Below, piece by piece: positions 1 through 10,032 of a DNA stretch of 64,000 nucleotides. This DNA comes from Massilia putida (lineage in GTDB: Bacteria; Pseudomonadota; Gammaproteobacteria; Burkholderiales; Burkholderiaceae_D): contig NZ_CP019038.1 in NCBI RefSeq assembly GCF_001941825.1, positions 372,001-436,000 of the forward strand. The letters run 5' to 3'. The notes below the pieces were generated by a model, which was not told the origin of the DNA, searched no databases, and was given only the letters and a program-made list of their open reading frames with translations. Both the position numbers and the translations under genes were made by a program. How positions within the stretch are numbered: the stretch's first letter is position 1; each line of letters begins with the position of its first letter.

Positions 1-63
1 CGGCAAAGCAGGAGGGTCGACGAGGGCAAATATCGGCCTCTGCGGGACTTCAAGGATCGGTAA
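1..63 (+). CDS. C-terminal end of an unidentified CDS (partial)
   Basis: Frame 1 is open from the window edge to a TAA at 61-63 and encodes about 20 residues ending in LRDFKDR. A small hairpin followed by T-rich sequence comes directly after the stop, as expected for the end of a gene. The fragment is too short to assign a family. Confidence 0.35.
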   Translation, partial: RQSRRVDEGKYRPLRDFKDR

Positions 64-65
64 CA

Positions 66-86
66 GGGCTTTAGCGCCCGATTTTT
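66..86 (+). terminator. weak Rho-independent terminator candidate
   Basis: GGGC (66-69) pairs with GCCC (76-79) and is followed by a run of five T. The stem is only four pairs, so it is weak. Its place just after the TAA at 61-63 is the main support. Confidence 0.3.
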
Positions 87-175
87 CCCGTTTTCCCTCT
101 TCACCCCTCAATGGCTGATTCACAAATTTTGCTGACATGACCTCGACAGGAACCGCTTCCTGCCGAGGTCCTCGC

Positions 176-439
176 TTACGCCTGGCCGAGTCCGGCAGTG
201 CGCAGCGCCTGCTCATCGACGCCTGTGCCGCGACAGCACGATGCGAGCTGGCCGTTGATGGCGACCGCCGGTACGGTGCGCACGCCGAGATCACGGGCAC
301 GTTTCGCGACATTTATGTCGGTCATGTCGAGGATGGAAACATCGCATGAACCACATGCAATGCGATTGACGAGTTCGATGGCGTCCTGGCAGAGGGAACA
401 GCCTGCGCTGAAGACTTCGACTTTACGTTTGGCATTCAT
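176..439 (-). CDS. small thioredoxin-like protein
   Basis: An 87-residue thioredoxin/glutaredoxin-fold protein. It begins with a beta strand (KVEVFSAGC) and a CxxC-like SAGCSLCQ motif. A cis-Pro signature (VRTVPAVAI, about residues 53-61) and a CC pair near the C terminus follow. Such small proteins are expected to act in thiol-disulfide exchange or metal-thiol handling; its substrate is unknown. The reading frame extends further upstream, but the ATG at 439 has a good Shine-Dalgarno (GGAG about 8 nt before) and starts exactly where the domain starts. It diverges from merR and has its own MerR-family-type promoter (518-549), suggesting metal induction. Confidence 0.7.
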   Translation of the reverse strand: MNAKRKVEVFSAGCSLCQDAIELVNRIACGSCDVSILDMTDINVAKRARDLGVRTVPAVAINGQLASCCRGTGVDEQALRTAGLGQA

Positions 440-517
440 GACGTTACTCCGGTTGGTAGGTAAAGGTAGTGGTGCGCGAGATGTTCGCCTCATCGGTTTT
501 CCATCACACACATCGTT

Positions 518-549
518 ACGATAGACCCAGGACCCTGCTCCAAGGTCAA
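518..549 (-). promoter_or_regulatory. MerR-family-type promoter upstream of the thioredoxin-like gene
   Basis: On the minus strand, TTGACC (544-549) is followed by a 20-bp spacer and TATCGT (518-523). The long spacer holds an imperfect dyad, ACCTTGGA-N6-TCCTGGGT. Overlong spacers with a central dyad are the mark of promoters untwisted by MerR-family activators. The dyad differs from the mercury-type site beside merR and looks more like Pb/Cd/Zn/Cu-type sites, so the regulator may not be the adjacent MerR. Confidence 0.5.
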
Positions 550-656
550 GTAATTTCTGCAGGGCCGTGCCGCATTGACTGCAGAGACTTCATCAGCCCG
601 GCCGGGCCGGGATGGTCGTCATGCGCTCGGGAATACGTCCGAGGTGGCGTACAATC

Positions 657-679
657 ACTTCCGTAGCTAGGTACGGAGT
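657..679. promoter_or_regulatory. MerR operator upstream of merR
   Basis: ACTTCCGTA-N6-TACGGAGT, with arms identical to those in the merT promoter at 9172-9194. It lies 6 bp before the merR start, consistent with autoregulation. On the minus strand the promoter hexamers that flank it at merT (TTGACT, TAAAGT) have been lost, so it probably does not drive a divergent mer transcript here. Confidence 0.7.
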
Positions 680-685
680 GCTCGA

Positions 686-1117
686 ATGAGAATGAACAGT
701 GCAGGTAGCCTGACCATTGGCGCTTTCGCCAAGGCGGCCGAGGTGAATGTGGAAACGATCCGGTTCTATCAGCGCAAGGGATTGCTGCCTGAGCCCGACA
801 AGCCGTACGGAAGCATTCGGCGCTATGGAGAACAGGATGTCGCTCGGGTAAAATTCATCAGGTCGGCCCAACGGCTCGGCTTCAGCCTGGACGAAATCGC
901 TGAATTGCTCAGGCTGGAAGACGGAACCCATTGCGAAGAAGCCAGCAGCCTTGCCGAGCACAAGCTTCAGGACGTGCGCCAGAAATTGTCGGATCTGACA
1001 CGCATCGAATCCGTGCTGTCGCGCCTGGTATGCGCCTGCCACACCCGGCACGGCCAAATTTCTTGTCCGCTGATTGCCTCCCTGCAAGCTGGCGAAGCAG
1101 TCGGGGAAGGAAGTTAG
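686..1117 (+). CDS. merR: mercuric resistance regulator MerR
   Basis: A 143-residue MerR-family activator. The N-terminal winged helix-turn-helix (residues 8-45, [20 protein letters not shown]) is followed by the dimerisation helix. The mercury-specific cysteines are present: one in GTHCEEASS (about residue 82) and two in the C-terminal [19 protein letters not shown] loop. MerR binds Hg(II) through three Cys and untwists the 19-bp-spacer mer promoter. It sits about 8 kb from merTPFA instead of directly divergent from merT, with the bufferin operon and another oxidoreductase between. An operator with matching arms precedes merT, so control in trans is likely. Confidence 0.93.
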   Translation: MRMNSAGSLTIGAFAKAAEVNVETIRFYQRKGLLPEPDKPYGSIRRYGEQDVARVKFIRSAQRLGFSLDEIAELLRLEDGTHCEEASSLAEHKLQDVRQKLSDLTRIESVLSRLVCACHTRHGQISCPLIASLQAGEAVGEGS

Positions 1118-1153
1118 CCCGACGAAACCCGAAGCACTCATTGGATGTGCAAG

Positions 1154-1888
1154 TTAGCGCGCGGTCTTGAGCAGCCACTGAATCTGCCGATCGATGTCGA
1201 TGTCAATGCTCGACAATATTTCGACCGACTCGTCCTCGAGCAATCCAGATGCAATGCGATCGCAGGCCAGCTCGAGCAGTCTCCGGTCACGTTCGATCAG
1301 CAACTGCTCGACCTGGGGCTGGAGCAAGTGCAAGAGCGCTTGCAGCCAGTTGGTGATAAGCCGATACCGCTCGGATCGTACGTGAAAACCGACAACCAGT
1401 CTTCGCGTCGCCGCAGCACTTGCAAGATGGTCACCGGTAACCCAGCGATTAACGGTAAAGAGCCTCTTTGGCAAACCTTTCGCATCGAGAGCGACACACA
1501 GCAGGTTAATGGTTCGGGCTTCTGCCGGTTCCTCGCCATTAAGCTGAGATAAAAAATCGGTTTCAGTATCGCTCTCGATTGCCTTCGCATGCACATCCGT
1601 ACGCGCGAACACATGAAGATGCCCGTGCTCCATCAACGCATCCCAATCGCCCGGGGAATGGGAATGATAGTAAAACTGGTATCCACTGACGGCATCGACC
1701 ACGTCGTCGTGTGGATAATGTTTCCACTAGCGAGGCGAGCTGCCGTCGAGTATTTCGGCAAGCACATGCGTGCCGGTAGCCGACAGTTCGACATAACACT
1801 GAAGTAGGCTTTCCGCTGCGTCCTCCATGCGTTCCAGGGTGGATGCGCTCATCCGGTTCATTATCGATGACGTGTTTGCGATATTCAT
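1154..1888 (-). pseudogene. DUF6969-family protein interrupted by an in-frame TAG
   Basis: The frame resembles the DUF6969 family: a helical N terminus (RMEDAAESLLQCYVELSATG), then HYP..DVVD...YQFYYHSHSP, EHGHLHVFAR and RLFTVNRWVTG. Family recognition is from memory of these motifs. A TAG at 1727-1729 lies between ...DGSSPR and WKHYPHDD with no frameshift, and family-like sequence continues on both sides. Either the gene carries one nonsense mutation, or UAG is read through, or there is a base-call error. The start is uncertain (ATG at 1888 or 1861, neither with a strong ribosome site). It follows the Cys-rich peptide gene by 73 bp on the same strand, so the two probably share a transcript. 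Function unknown. Confidence 0.6.
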
Positions 1889-1961
1889 TTCGAAGGCCGG
1901 GTTGAATCCACAAGCAATAGGCGAACGCCGGCCGGAGATCCCTGCCGGCGCCGCTCCCGGT

Positions 1962-2210
1962 TTATTTGTTATTCGGACCGCATTTCGGACCGCATTTCGG
2001 ACCGCACTTCGCGCCGCACTACGCGGCGGCAAGGGCTCCGCTATTGGCACCGCATTTGGTCGATTTCTTGCTCGCTTTGGCAGTCTTCGCGGGCGCGCAC
2101 TTCGCGCCGCACTGGCTGCCACTCGACGGTTCGTTCGCTGCTGCGGCCGGCAGGGCAAACGAGGCTGCGGTCAACGCAGCAACAGAGAAACTCAGAATGG
2201 ATTTGTTCAT
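1962..2210 (-). pseudogene. exported Cys-rich KCG-repeat peptide, interrupted by an in-frame TAG
   Basis: The ATG at 2210 follows an AAAGAG ribosome site and opens with a clear signal peptide (MNKSILSFSVAALTAASFALPAAAA). The mature part is Lys/Cys/Gly-rich: SQCGAKCAPAKTAKASKKSTKCG. A TAG at 2019-2021 stops translation, but the same frame continues as CGAKCGPKCGPKCGPNNK to a TAA at 1962. The repeat phase (K-C-G) is kept across the stop, so the TAG very likely replaced an AAG lysine codon. Cys-rich exported peptides beside DUF692 genes are typical of bufferin/HvfA-type metal-binding RiPPs, so a metal-buffering role is plausible. It diverges from the bufferin operon and has a matching ECF-like promoter at 2310-2338. 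Without readthrough the product loses four of its seven mature cysteines. Confidence 0.6.
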
Positions 2211-2309
2211 GATGACTCTTTCAGGACGGATGGAAAAATTAATAAAAAGTAAAAACAACGCAAGCGGATAGCACCAGCTCTGCAGTGTGTACCGGCATTG
2301 CTGGGGATA

Positions 2310-2338
2310 TAGTCGAGCGAAGCCATGGTTTTCTTACA
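2310..2338 (-). promoter_or_regulatory. ECF-sigma-like promoter for the Cys-rich peptide / DUF6969 transcript
   Basis: On the minus strand, TGTAAGAAA (2330-2338), 14-bp spacer, CGACTA (2310-2315), about 100 bp before the start at 2210. The same bipartite motif occurs at 2438, 21542 and 26783. The regulator is inferred to be an ECF sigma factor, possibly the one at 19847-20458. Confidence 0.55.
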
Positions 2339-2437
2339 TGGCGCTAAAGAAATATTTTTTAAGCCCGCGTGCCACTCGCCCGAATGGCGCATTCCACTGG
2401 TTTTCACCTTCCCGTCGGTAAGATTTCGCGGTCCGGG

Positions 2438-2465
2438 TGTAAGAAATCGACGGCTCGTCCGACTA
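2438..2465 (+). promoter_or_regulatory. ECF-sigma-like promoter for the bufferin operon
   Basis: TGTAAGAAA (2438-2446), 13-bp spacer, CGACTA (2460-2465), 105 bp before bufA. It is one base shorter in the spacer than its three relatives in this window. Bufferin operons elsewhere are known to be under ECF sigma control. Confidence 0.5.
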
Positions 2466-2570
2466 TGCCAATACCAGGCGGTGCGAAGTTTTCAATTTTT
2501 ACTGATCACGCCGTCTGTCGATCGGGAACGTCCGTTGGTCGTTTCCCTCTTATACAAACAGGAGATCCAC

Positions 2571-2891
2571 ATGAACCAGGTAACAACGATTCACCAAGCC
2601 ACGGCAGCGGCACTTGCGCTCGCTTTCACCACGGCGCTCACGATGTCCACTCCTGCGGCAGCCGCGCCAGGCGACAACATGGATAATCAGGAAAAATGCT
2701 TCGGCGTTGCACTGAAGGGCAAGAACGATTGCAAGGCAGGGGCCGGCACTACCTGCGCCGGCACTTCGAAGATCGATGACCAGGGCAACGCCTGGAAAAT
2801 GGTCCCGAAAGGCACTTGCGAGAAAACCGTGTCGAAGACCTCGCCGACCGGCTTCGGCCAGCTAAAGGCCTTCGAGGAAAAGAAAGCCTGA
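2571..2891 (+). CDS. bufA: bufferin-type RiPP precursor (DUF2282)
   Basis: A 106-residue DUF2282 protein. It has a signal peptide ending near STPAAAA (about residue 35), then the family core with four cysteines ([26 protein letters not shown]) around [11 protein letters not shown]. In characterised bufferins, DUF692/DUF2063 complexes convert Cys residues of such precursors into thiooxazole-type groups, and the exported product binds copper or other soft metals in the periplasm. The ATG at 2571 follows AGGAGAT. The next two genes encode the expected modification partners. Confidence 0.88.
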   Translation: MNQVTTIHQATAAALALAFTTALTMSTPAAAAPGDNMDNQEKCFGVALKGKNDCKAGAGTTCAGTSKIDDQGNAWKMVPKGTCEKTVSKTSPTGFGQLKAFEEKKA

Positions 2892-2920
2892 TCGGCAGCG
2901 ATAGGAAGCGGAGCGTCATT

Positions 2921-3841
2921 GTGAAGTCGACTGCATCTCCCGGGGCGCTGGACAGTGGCGTTTCCGCCCCTGCTCTAGCGCTTGCCTTGCCGCGCCGCGC
3001 CGGCATCGGATTGAAGCCCGAGCATTTCCAGCACATCCTCGCGATCCAGCCCGACATAGGTTTCTTTGAAATCCATGCCGAGAATTACATGGTCGATGGC
3101 GGACCTCTGCACCACTACCTGAGCCTTATCCGGGAGTGCTATCCGCTCTCGATCCACGGAGTCGGTTTATCGCTGGGGGGAGAAGCGCCGCCCGATGTCG
3201 CTCACCTGGACCGCCTGAAGATGCTGATCGAACGGTACGCTCCGCAATCCTTCTCGGAGCATCTGGCGTGGACCAGCCACGGCAATGTATTTTTCAACGA
3301 CTTGCTGCCAGTCGCCTACGATCGGCAGACATTGCAGCGGGTATGCAGCCACATCGATCAGGTGCAGGCGCATCTCGATCGAAAAATTTTACTGGAAAAT
3401 CCAGCCACCTATGTGGAGTTCGCCACATCGACAATGACGGAAGCCGAATTCATCGGCGAGATTCTGGTCCGCACCGGCTGCGGGCTGCTGTTGGATGTAA
3501 ACAACCTGTACGTCTCGTCCATTAACCACGATTTCAACCCGTATGCGGCAGTCCGTGCCTTGCCGCTCGAGGAGGTGGGCGAAATCCATATTGCCGGATT
3601 CGAGCGCGACCTGGATGGCAACGGTGACGAGCTATTGATCGATAGCCATGGTGCACCTGTCACGCCGGCGGTCTGGCAGCTCTATAAGTACGTGCTTGAT
3701 CGAGCCGGCCCGGTGCCCACCTTGCTGGAGCGCGACAACAATATCCCTTCTTTCGATGTTCTCCTCAACGAAAGCCGGATGGCAGAGCTGCTGCTGCTGG
3801 CCGCCGAACGGGTGAATCTCCACCAAGGGGCGGGAGCATGA
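2921..3841 (+). CDS. bufB: bufferin-modifying DUF692 (MbnB/HvfB-like) oxidase
   Basis: A DUF692 TIM-barrel protein of the multinuclear-iron MbnB/HvfB/BufB family, about 306 residues. Metal-ligand regions are recognisable: [70 protein letters not shown] and LLERDNNIP. It would oxidise Cys side chains of the upstream precursor. The frame is open further upstream, but the GTG at 2921 follows GGAG by 7 nt and lies after the bufA stop, so it is the preferred start. The 3' end overlaps bufC by ATGA. Confidence 0.88.
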   Translation: MKSTASPGALDSGVSAPALALALPRRAGIGLKPEHFQHILAIQPDIGFFEIHAENYMVDGGPLHHYLSLIRECYPLSIHGVGLSLGGEAPPDVAHLDRLKMLIERYAPQSFSEHLAWTSHGNVFFNDLLPVAYDRQTLQRVCSHIDQVQAHLDRKILLENPATYVEFATSTMTEAEFIGEILVRTGCGLLLDVNNLYVSSINHDFNPYAAVRALPLEEVGEIHIAGFERDLDGNGDELLIDSHGAPVTPAVWQLYKYVLDRAGPVPTLLERDNNIPSFDVLLNESRMAELLLLAAERVNLHQGAGA

Positions 3842-4626
3842 CGGGGCATCGAGAATTTTCAGCAGCCTTGCTCGATCCCGAACGGACCATCCCCGATGGG
3901 ATCACGACCTGGAACGGATCGGATCCGGCGGCCCGGTTCGCGGTCCACCGGAACAACGTTGCCGCTTCGCTCGTCGACGCGCTTGCCGACACGTTCCCGG
4001 TCACCCAGGAACTGGTCGGGGAGGCTTTTTTCCGGGCCATGGCAGTGCTGTTCGTACGCAAGGAGCCGCCGCGTTCGTGCGTGCTTGCCCATTACGGCGC
4101 GTCATTCCCCTCGTTCATCGAGCATTTTCCACCAGCGGCATCGCTCCCTTACCTGGGTGATGTTGCTCGGCTCGAGATCTTACGGATAACTGCATTGCAC
4201 GCACGCGATGCTGACGAACTACCGACGTGCGCCCTTGCATCCGCCATGGCGGATATCGACGTCCTTCCGGAGCTGCGGGTCCTGTTCAATCCCTCGGTCG
4301 GACTCTTGCGATCCAGGTATGCGGTCGCATCGCTCTGGGCGGCCCATCAGGGACTCGTCGATATCGCGACAGTCGATCCTTACGTTGCGCAGGATATGCT
4401 GGTCGTACGGCCCGATCTGGAGGTTGAGGTGATTCCTCTCTCGGATGGCGCCGCTGACTTCATTGATTACCTGTTGCAAGCGGGCAGCCTGGGCGGTGCG
4501 CTCGAACTGGCCAGCCGGGCACATCCCCGGTTCGACCTCGCCGGCATCCTGAGCCAGCTCGTCCGGGCACGCGCCATTTCATCCTTGACATCCCAAGCGA
4601 GTACATCTCATGAATTCGACCTATGA
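3838..4626 (+). CDS. bufC: bufferin partner protein, DUF2063 (HvfC/BufC family)
   Basis: A 262-residue protein with the DUF2063 N-terminal domain ([10 protein letters not shown]...[33 protein letters not shown]) and a variable C-terminal half. DUF2063 proteins bind the DUF692 enzyme and present the precursor to it. The start overlaps bufB (ATGA), indicating translational coupling and a stoichiometric complex. Confidence 0.87.
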   Translation: MTGHREFSAALLDPERTIPDGITTWNGSDPAARFAVHRNNVAASLVDALADTFPVTQELVGEAFFRAMAVLFVRKEPPRSCVLAHYGASFPSFIEHFPPAASLPYLGDVARLEILRITALHARDADELPTCALASAMADIDVLPELRVLFNPSVGLLRSRYAVASLWAAHQGLVDIATVDPYVAQDMLVVRPDLEVEVIPLSDGAADFIDYLLQAGSLGGALELASRAHPRFDLAGILSQLVRARAISSLTSQASTSHEFDL

Positions 4627-5152
4627 CGTACCGTCCGCCGCTGCTGTGAGCACACGCAAGCCGATCCAGATTTTCCAGCGTCTTGGCTCGCTGTTCGGAC
4701 GCATACCAGATTCCCTGATCGCGGCGCTTGGCCGGTTTTCGATTGCCGCCGTCTTCTGGAAATCCGGCCAGACCAAAGTCGAGGGTCTTGCGATCGACCT
4801 GATCGATGGCGAATTCCATCTCGGCTGGCCGCATTTGTCCGATACCGCCATTGCCTTGTTTCGCGGGGAATACCGCCTGCCCCTGATCCCGCCCGAATTG
4901 GCGGCGCCAATTGCGGCCTTTGCGGAACATGTCTTTCCGATCTTCCTATTGCTGGGCTTGGCAACCCGGTTCTCTGCGCTGGCCCTGCTCGGCATGACCC
5001 TGACGATCGAAATCTTCGTGTACCCGGACGCCTATCCAACGCATGGCGTGTGGGCGACCGTACTGTTATTCCTGATCGCCAAAGGCCCGGGAAAGTTATC
5101 GGTAGGTTATTGGCTTGCACCTCGGGCGGGTTTGCTGCCGCGGAGGATTTAG
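4610..5152 (+). CDS. DoxX-family membrane protein
   Basis: A 180-residue inner-membrane protein with four predicted hydrophobic helices and DoxX features (GRFSIAAVFWKSGQTKVEG, AAFAEHVFPIFLLLGLATRFSALALLGMT, HGVWATVLLF). DoxX proteins are a frequent last gene of bufferin operons, where a redox or assembly role is suspected. The start overlaps the end of bufC by 17 bp. The gene converges on the mer operon. Confidence 0.8.
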   Translation: MNSTYDVPSAAAVSTRKPIQIFQRLGSLFGRIPDSLIAALGRFSIAAVFWKSGQTKVEGLAIDLIDGEFHLGWPHLSDTAIALFRGEYRLPLIPPELAAPIAAFAEHVFPIFLLLGLATRFSALALLGMTLTIEIFVYPDAYPTHGVWATVLLFLIAKGPGKLSVGYWLAPRAGLLPRRI

Positions 5153-5173
5153 CCGCATCGACGCGCCGTCCGG

Positions 5174-5200
5174 GCCGGTGGCATCTCGCCACCGACCGGC
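5174..5200. terminator. hairpin between converging doxX and oxidoreductase genes
   Basis: GGTGGC (5177-5182) pairs with GCCACC (5188-5193) around a 5-nt loop. The stem extends outward as GCCGG/CCGGC past one bulged A. There is no T-run. Its position between two convergent stops suggests a bidirectional transcription stop. Confidence 0.4.
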
Positions 5201-5206
5201 GCCGGA

Positions 5207-6550
5207 CTACAGCATGTATCCGATGTCCGACGCCCCGGTGGGATAGGCGAACATCGTTGTCTTGAGCTGTTCGGCCGTAAGATCATGGCGTATTGCGAGA
5301 GCAAAGATGTTGATCACCTCGTCAGCATGCGGACCCAGCAGATGTGCGCCGAGCACCCGGTCGGTTTCCTCGTCGACCATCACCTTGAATGCATAGGTCG
5401 GTTCCTCGGCCTGGCGCGCCGTAAACCAGTCGGATGCCTTTTCGCTCCGCACGCGGAACTTGTAGCCTTGCCGGTGCGCCTCGGCTTCACTCAGCCCCGC
5501 GGCGGCAAGCGGCGGGATCGTGAAGACGACGCTCGGCACCCCGGTGTAGTTCGGCTCCTGCTTGTTCCCGTTCAACAAATTCGACGCGACCACCTTTGCG
5601 TCATGGCTCGACACCGGCGTCAGCGGTGGCCCCATGAGCGCGGCATCGCCGGCTGCATACACCGCCGGATTGGAAGTGCTCTGCAGGAACTTGTTGAGCT
5701 TGAGCCGCCCGCGCTCGTGCGCCACCCCGGCTGCGTCCAGGTCGAGCGCGCCAAGCGCGGGCACGCGCCCTGCGCCGTGTACGACGAGGTCGGCCTTGAA
5801 GATTCCGGCATGGCCGTTCGCAGTTGCGTGAACGGTGAAGCCGTCACTGTCCCGCGCGATGGACTCGACGGCGGTTCCAGTGTGGATTTCAATGCCGAGA
5901 TCGCGGGACTTCTCCGCCAGCCATTCGACAAGGTCCGGATCGAATGGTCCAAGCACGCGCTCGCCCTGCTCGAGTATCGTGACGTCGGCACCGGCGCGGC
6001 GCGCGACGTGTGCGAATTCAAAGGCGATGAAGCCCCCGCCAACGATGACGATCCGGCCCGGCAGTGCCTCCATTTCGAGGAATTCTTCGTGGGTGACCAG
6101 GTGCTCTTCACCCGCGATGCCGAGCTTCATCGACTCGGCGCCGGAAGCAATCAGGATGTGGTCGGCCTCCAGGGACTCGCCGTCGATATCCAGCGTTTGC
6201 CGGCCGACGAAGCGGGCCAGCCCATGAAAAGCATCGATGCCCTTCCCCATGTAACGCTGCTGGTTCTTTTCAGGAATCGGATCGGTGAAGGTCCGCTTGA
6301 AGGCGATCAGGGCGGGCCAATCGATATCCGTCTCGCCGACGATGCCTTTGCCGTGCATGCGCCGGGCGTGGTCGGCTGCGCTGGCGCCGCTTACGAGCAT
6401 TTTCTTGGGATCGCAGCCGCGCAGCGCGCATGTGCCACCGAAGGGACGGTTGTCAATTACCGCAACAGTCCATCCGGCAGACCGTACGCGCATCGCGGCA
6501 ACCATCGCTGCCGTCCCGGTGCCAATGATGGCGAGATTGTATCGTTTCAT
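5207..6550 (-). CDS. NAD(P)/FAD-dependent disulfide oxidoreductase at the end of the mer operon
   Basis: A 447-residue class I pyridine nucleotide-disulfide oxidoreductase: FAD-binding LAIIGTGTAAMVAAMRVRSAG at the N terminus, redox-active GGTCALRGCDPKK (CxxxxC), an NAD(P)-binding VIVGGGFIAFEFAHVA segment, and AAGDAA before the dimerisation domain. The usual C-terminal HPT...E catalytic dyad of glutathione/mercuric reductases is absent; it ends AYPTGASDIGYML. It is not a second MerA, and its substrate is unknown. The second of two adjacent ATGs (6550) lies at optimal distance from AGGAGG. It follows merA by 72 bp. A paralogue lies at 12555-13901. Confidence 0.8.
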   Translation of the reverse strand: MKRYNLAIIGTGTAAMVAAMRVRSAGWTVAVIDNRPFGGTCALRGCDPKKMLVSGASAADHARRMHGKGIVGETDIDWPALIAFKRTFTDPIPEKNQQRYMGKGIDAFHGLARFVGRQTLDIDGESLEADHILIASGAESMKLGIAGEEHLVTHEEFLEMEALPGRIVIVGGGFIAFEFAHVARRAGADVTILEQGERVLGPFDPDLVEWLAEKSRDLGIEIHTGTAVESIARDSDGFTVHATANGHAGIFKADLVVHGAGRVPALGALDLDAAGVAHERGRLKLNKFLQSTSNPAVYAAGDAALMGPPLTPVSSHDAKVVASNLLNGNKQEPNYTGVPSVVFTIPPLAAAGLSEAEAHRQGYKFRVRSEKASDWFTARQAEEPTYAFKVMVDEETDRVLGAHLLGPHADEVINIFALAIRHDLTAEQLKTTMFAYPTGASDIGYML

Positions 6551-6622
6551 CATTACCTCCTGATTGGATGAGATATCTACTCCAGACCTTCTACCTGCAT
6601 GGGGTTGGGCCACGAAGCTCGG

Positions 6623-8492
<1,870 letters not shown>

Positions 8493-8496
<4 letters not shown>

Positions 8497-8768
8497 TTCC
8501 TGGCCGACGATGGATAGCCGGCGTCCGTGGTCGCGCGGGTCAGCTGCTCCACGCTGGCCTTGGCATCGTCGAAGGTGACGACGGCCTGGCGCTTCTCGTA
8601 GCCCACCTCGACTTTGCTGACGCCTTCGACCTTGGAAAGCGCTTTCTTGACGGTAATTGGACATGCCGAGCAGGTCATTCCCGGCACCGAAAGAGTAACG
8701 GTCCGGGTAGCGGCCCACGCAGGGACCACAAGGGCGGAGACAGCGAGGAAGACGAACAGTCTTTTCAT
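8493..8768 (-). CDS. merP: periplasmic mercury-binding protein MerP
   Basis: A 91-residue protein with a signal peptide (MKRLFVFLAVSALVVPAWAA) and one HMA domain with the metal-binding motif GMTCSACP. MerP captures Hg(II) in the periplasm and passes it to MerT/MerF. AGGAG precedes the ATG. It overlaps merF by 4 nt. Confidence 0.95.
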
Positions 8769-8783
8769 GGAGGACTCCTATGA

Positions 8784-9134
8784 TCAATAAAAAAATGGCA
8801 CGACATACGGAAATCCAAGCGCGACCAGTACTAGCACCCCGACGACCCAGAAAATGACCCTGTATGTCGTCTGTACATGAGGCATCGCACATACCTCGCC
8901 CGGCTTGCAGGCCGCGGCCCGGTGGAACAGACGATGCCATGCGAGCAACATCGCGATCAGTGCAACACCGATGAAAATCGGGCGATACGGCTCGAGCACG
9001 GTCAGGTTGCCGATCCAGGCGCCACTGAAGCCGAGGGCGACGAGCAACAGCGGTCCCAGACAGCACGCGGAAGCGAGGATCGCCGCCAGCCCGCCGGCCA
9101 GAAGCGCACCGCGCCCGTTCTGTGATTCAGACAT
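8784..9134 (-). CDS. merT: mercury transporter MerT
   Basis: A 116-residue inner-membrane protein with three hydrophobic helices. The Cys pair SACCLGPLLL in helix 1 and Cys residues in the cytoplasmic loop (ACKPGEVC) bind Hg(II) during import. First gene of the mer operon, with an AAGGAA ribosome site and the MerR-controlled promoter about 33 bp upstream. Confidence 0.95.
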   Translation of the reverse strand: MSESQNGRGALLAGGLAAILASACCLGPLLLVALGFSGAWIGNLTVLEPYRPIFIGVALIAMLLAWHRLFHRAAACKPGEVCAMPHVQTTYRVIFWVVGVLVLVALGFPYVVPFFY

Positions 9135-9166
9135 GCAGTTCCTTTCAAGGTGGATTGGATGGCATC

Positions 9167-9197
9167 ACTTTACTTCCGTAGTCATGTACGGAGTCAA
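9167..9197 (-). promoter_or_regulatory. MerR-controlled merT promoter
   Basis: TTGACT (9192-9197), exactly 19 bp, TAAAGT (9167-9172), with the dyad CTCCGTA-N6-TACGGAAG in the spacer. This is the classical Pmer architecture. No merR lies on the other side of this site; the only merR in the window is at 686-1117 with an operator of identical arms. Confidence 0.92.
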
Positions 9198-9300
9198 GCG
9201 ACTTGGGGCCGCAGCGGGTGCATGTGATTCTTTCGATAGCGCACGAGCCTGCCGCAGAGTGTGTCCCGGAGGCCCTGGGCAGTACGCCATCTTCCAGAGC

Positions 9301-9331
9301 TTGACCTTCCCACCGTAGGAACCCATATATT
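9301..9331 (+). promoter_or_regulatory. CueR-type promoter of copZ
   Basis: TTGACC (9301-9306), 19-bp spacer, TATATT (9326-9331). The spacer contains the CueR-like dyad ACCTTCC-N7-GGAACCC. It lies 30 bp before copZ. Confidence 0.8.
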
Positions 9332-9361
9332 GGGCGCTCATTTCGCAAAGGAGAACGAACC

Positions 9362-9571
9362 ATGTACGAACTACAAGTAGAAGGCATGACCTGTGGCGGC
9401 TGCGTCAAGAGCGTGACCAGATCTGTGCAGTTGGTCGACAGCAATGCCAGGGTCGATGTCGACTTGCCGGGCAAGCGCGTGCGCGTCGATACGCAGGCCA
9501 GCCTGGACGCCATCAAGTCGGCAATCAGCGACGCGGGTTATTCGGTCACCGCCAGCCAGTCCCAGCAATGA
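9362..9571 (+). CDS. copZ: heavy-metal-associated (CopZ-like) copper chaperone
   Basis: A 69-residue single HMA domain with the GMTCGGCV metal site and no signal peptide, so cytoplasmic. CopZ-type proteins carry Cu(I) to the CopA ATPase or to CueR. AAGGAGA precedes the ATG. The CueR-type promoter upstream and cueR/copA on the opposite strand favour copper over mercury. Confidence 0.85.
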   Translation: MYELQVEGMTCGGCVKSVTRSVQLVDSNARVDVDLPGKRVRVDTQASLDAIKSAISDAGYSVTASQSQQ

Positions 9572-9577
9572 TGACTA

Positions 9578-9607
9578 GGCAGAGCGGCCCTGCCGCTCTG
9601 CCTTATT
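9578..9607 (+). terminator. Rho-independent terminator after copZ
   Basis: A perfect 11-bp stem (9578-9588 with 9592-9602, GGCAGAGCGGC) with a 3-nt loop, followed by TTATTTAT. It may also stop cueR transcription from the other side. Confidence 0.85.
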
Positions 9608-9630
9608 TATCCGTTCACTCCCTCAAGCAC

Positions 9631-10032
9631 CTATGCGCCGATCCCGGTGAGCGCAAGCTCGTCGAGAATCGGACATTCCGGGCGCTCGTTTCCTCCGCAG
9701 GTATCGGCGAGGTGCTGCAATTGATTTCGAATGGATTGCAGCCTCGCGATATCCGCGTCGAGCTCGGCAATATATTGGCGAGCCAGGGTCCGCACTTCCG
9801 AACTTCGTCGCCCACGGTCTTCCCATAGTTCGAGCAGCGTTTTGATACGCTCGATCGAAAATCCCAGCTCGCGTGCGCGCTTGATGAAGCGCAGCGTCTG
9901 CACGTCGACCCGGTCATACTGTCGGTATCCGGATCCGGTCCGGCTGGCGGCGCTAATCAATTCGATGCTTTCGTAGTACCGGATCATCTTTGCCGTCACG
10001 CCAGACGCTTCTGCTGCCTGTCCAATATTCAC
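9631..10032 (-). CDS. cueR: copper-responsive regulator CueR
   Basis: A 133-residue MerR-family protein: HTH ([23 protein letters not shown]), dimerisation helix, and a metal loop with two Cys ([13 protein letters not shown]) as in Cu(I)/Ag(I)-sensing CueR. It starts at GTG overlapping the copA stop (GTGA), so it is co-transcribed after copA. Matching promoters are seen upstream of copA and copZ. Confidence 0.9.
   Translation of the reverse strand: MNIGQAAEASGVTAKMIRYYESIELISAASRTGSGYRQYDRVDVQTLRFIKRARELGFSIERIKTLLELWEDRGRRSSEVRTLARQYIAELDADIARLQSIRNQLQHLADTCGGNERPECPILDELALTGIGA

Noticed and set aside
1727..2021. Genome-wide UAG recoding as explanation for the two in-frame TAGs
   Set aside because: merR, doxX and the GH1-like gene end at TAG in normal positions, and most genes lack internal TAG, so general recoding is not supported.
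2369..2686. 105-codon frame overlapping the bufferin promoter and bufA start
   Set aside because: Out of frame with bufA, no ribosome site, no family features.
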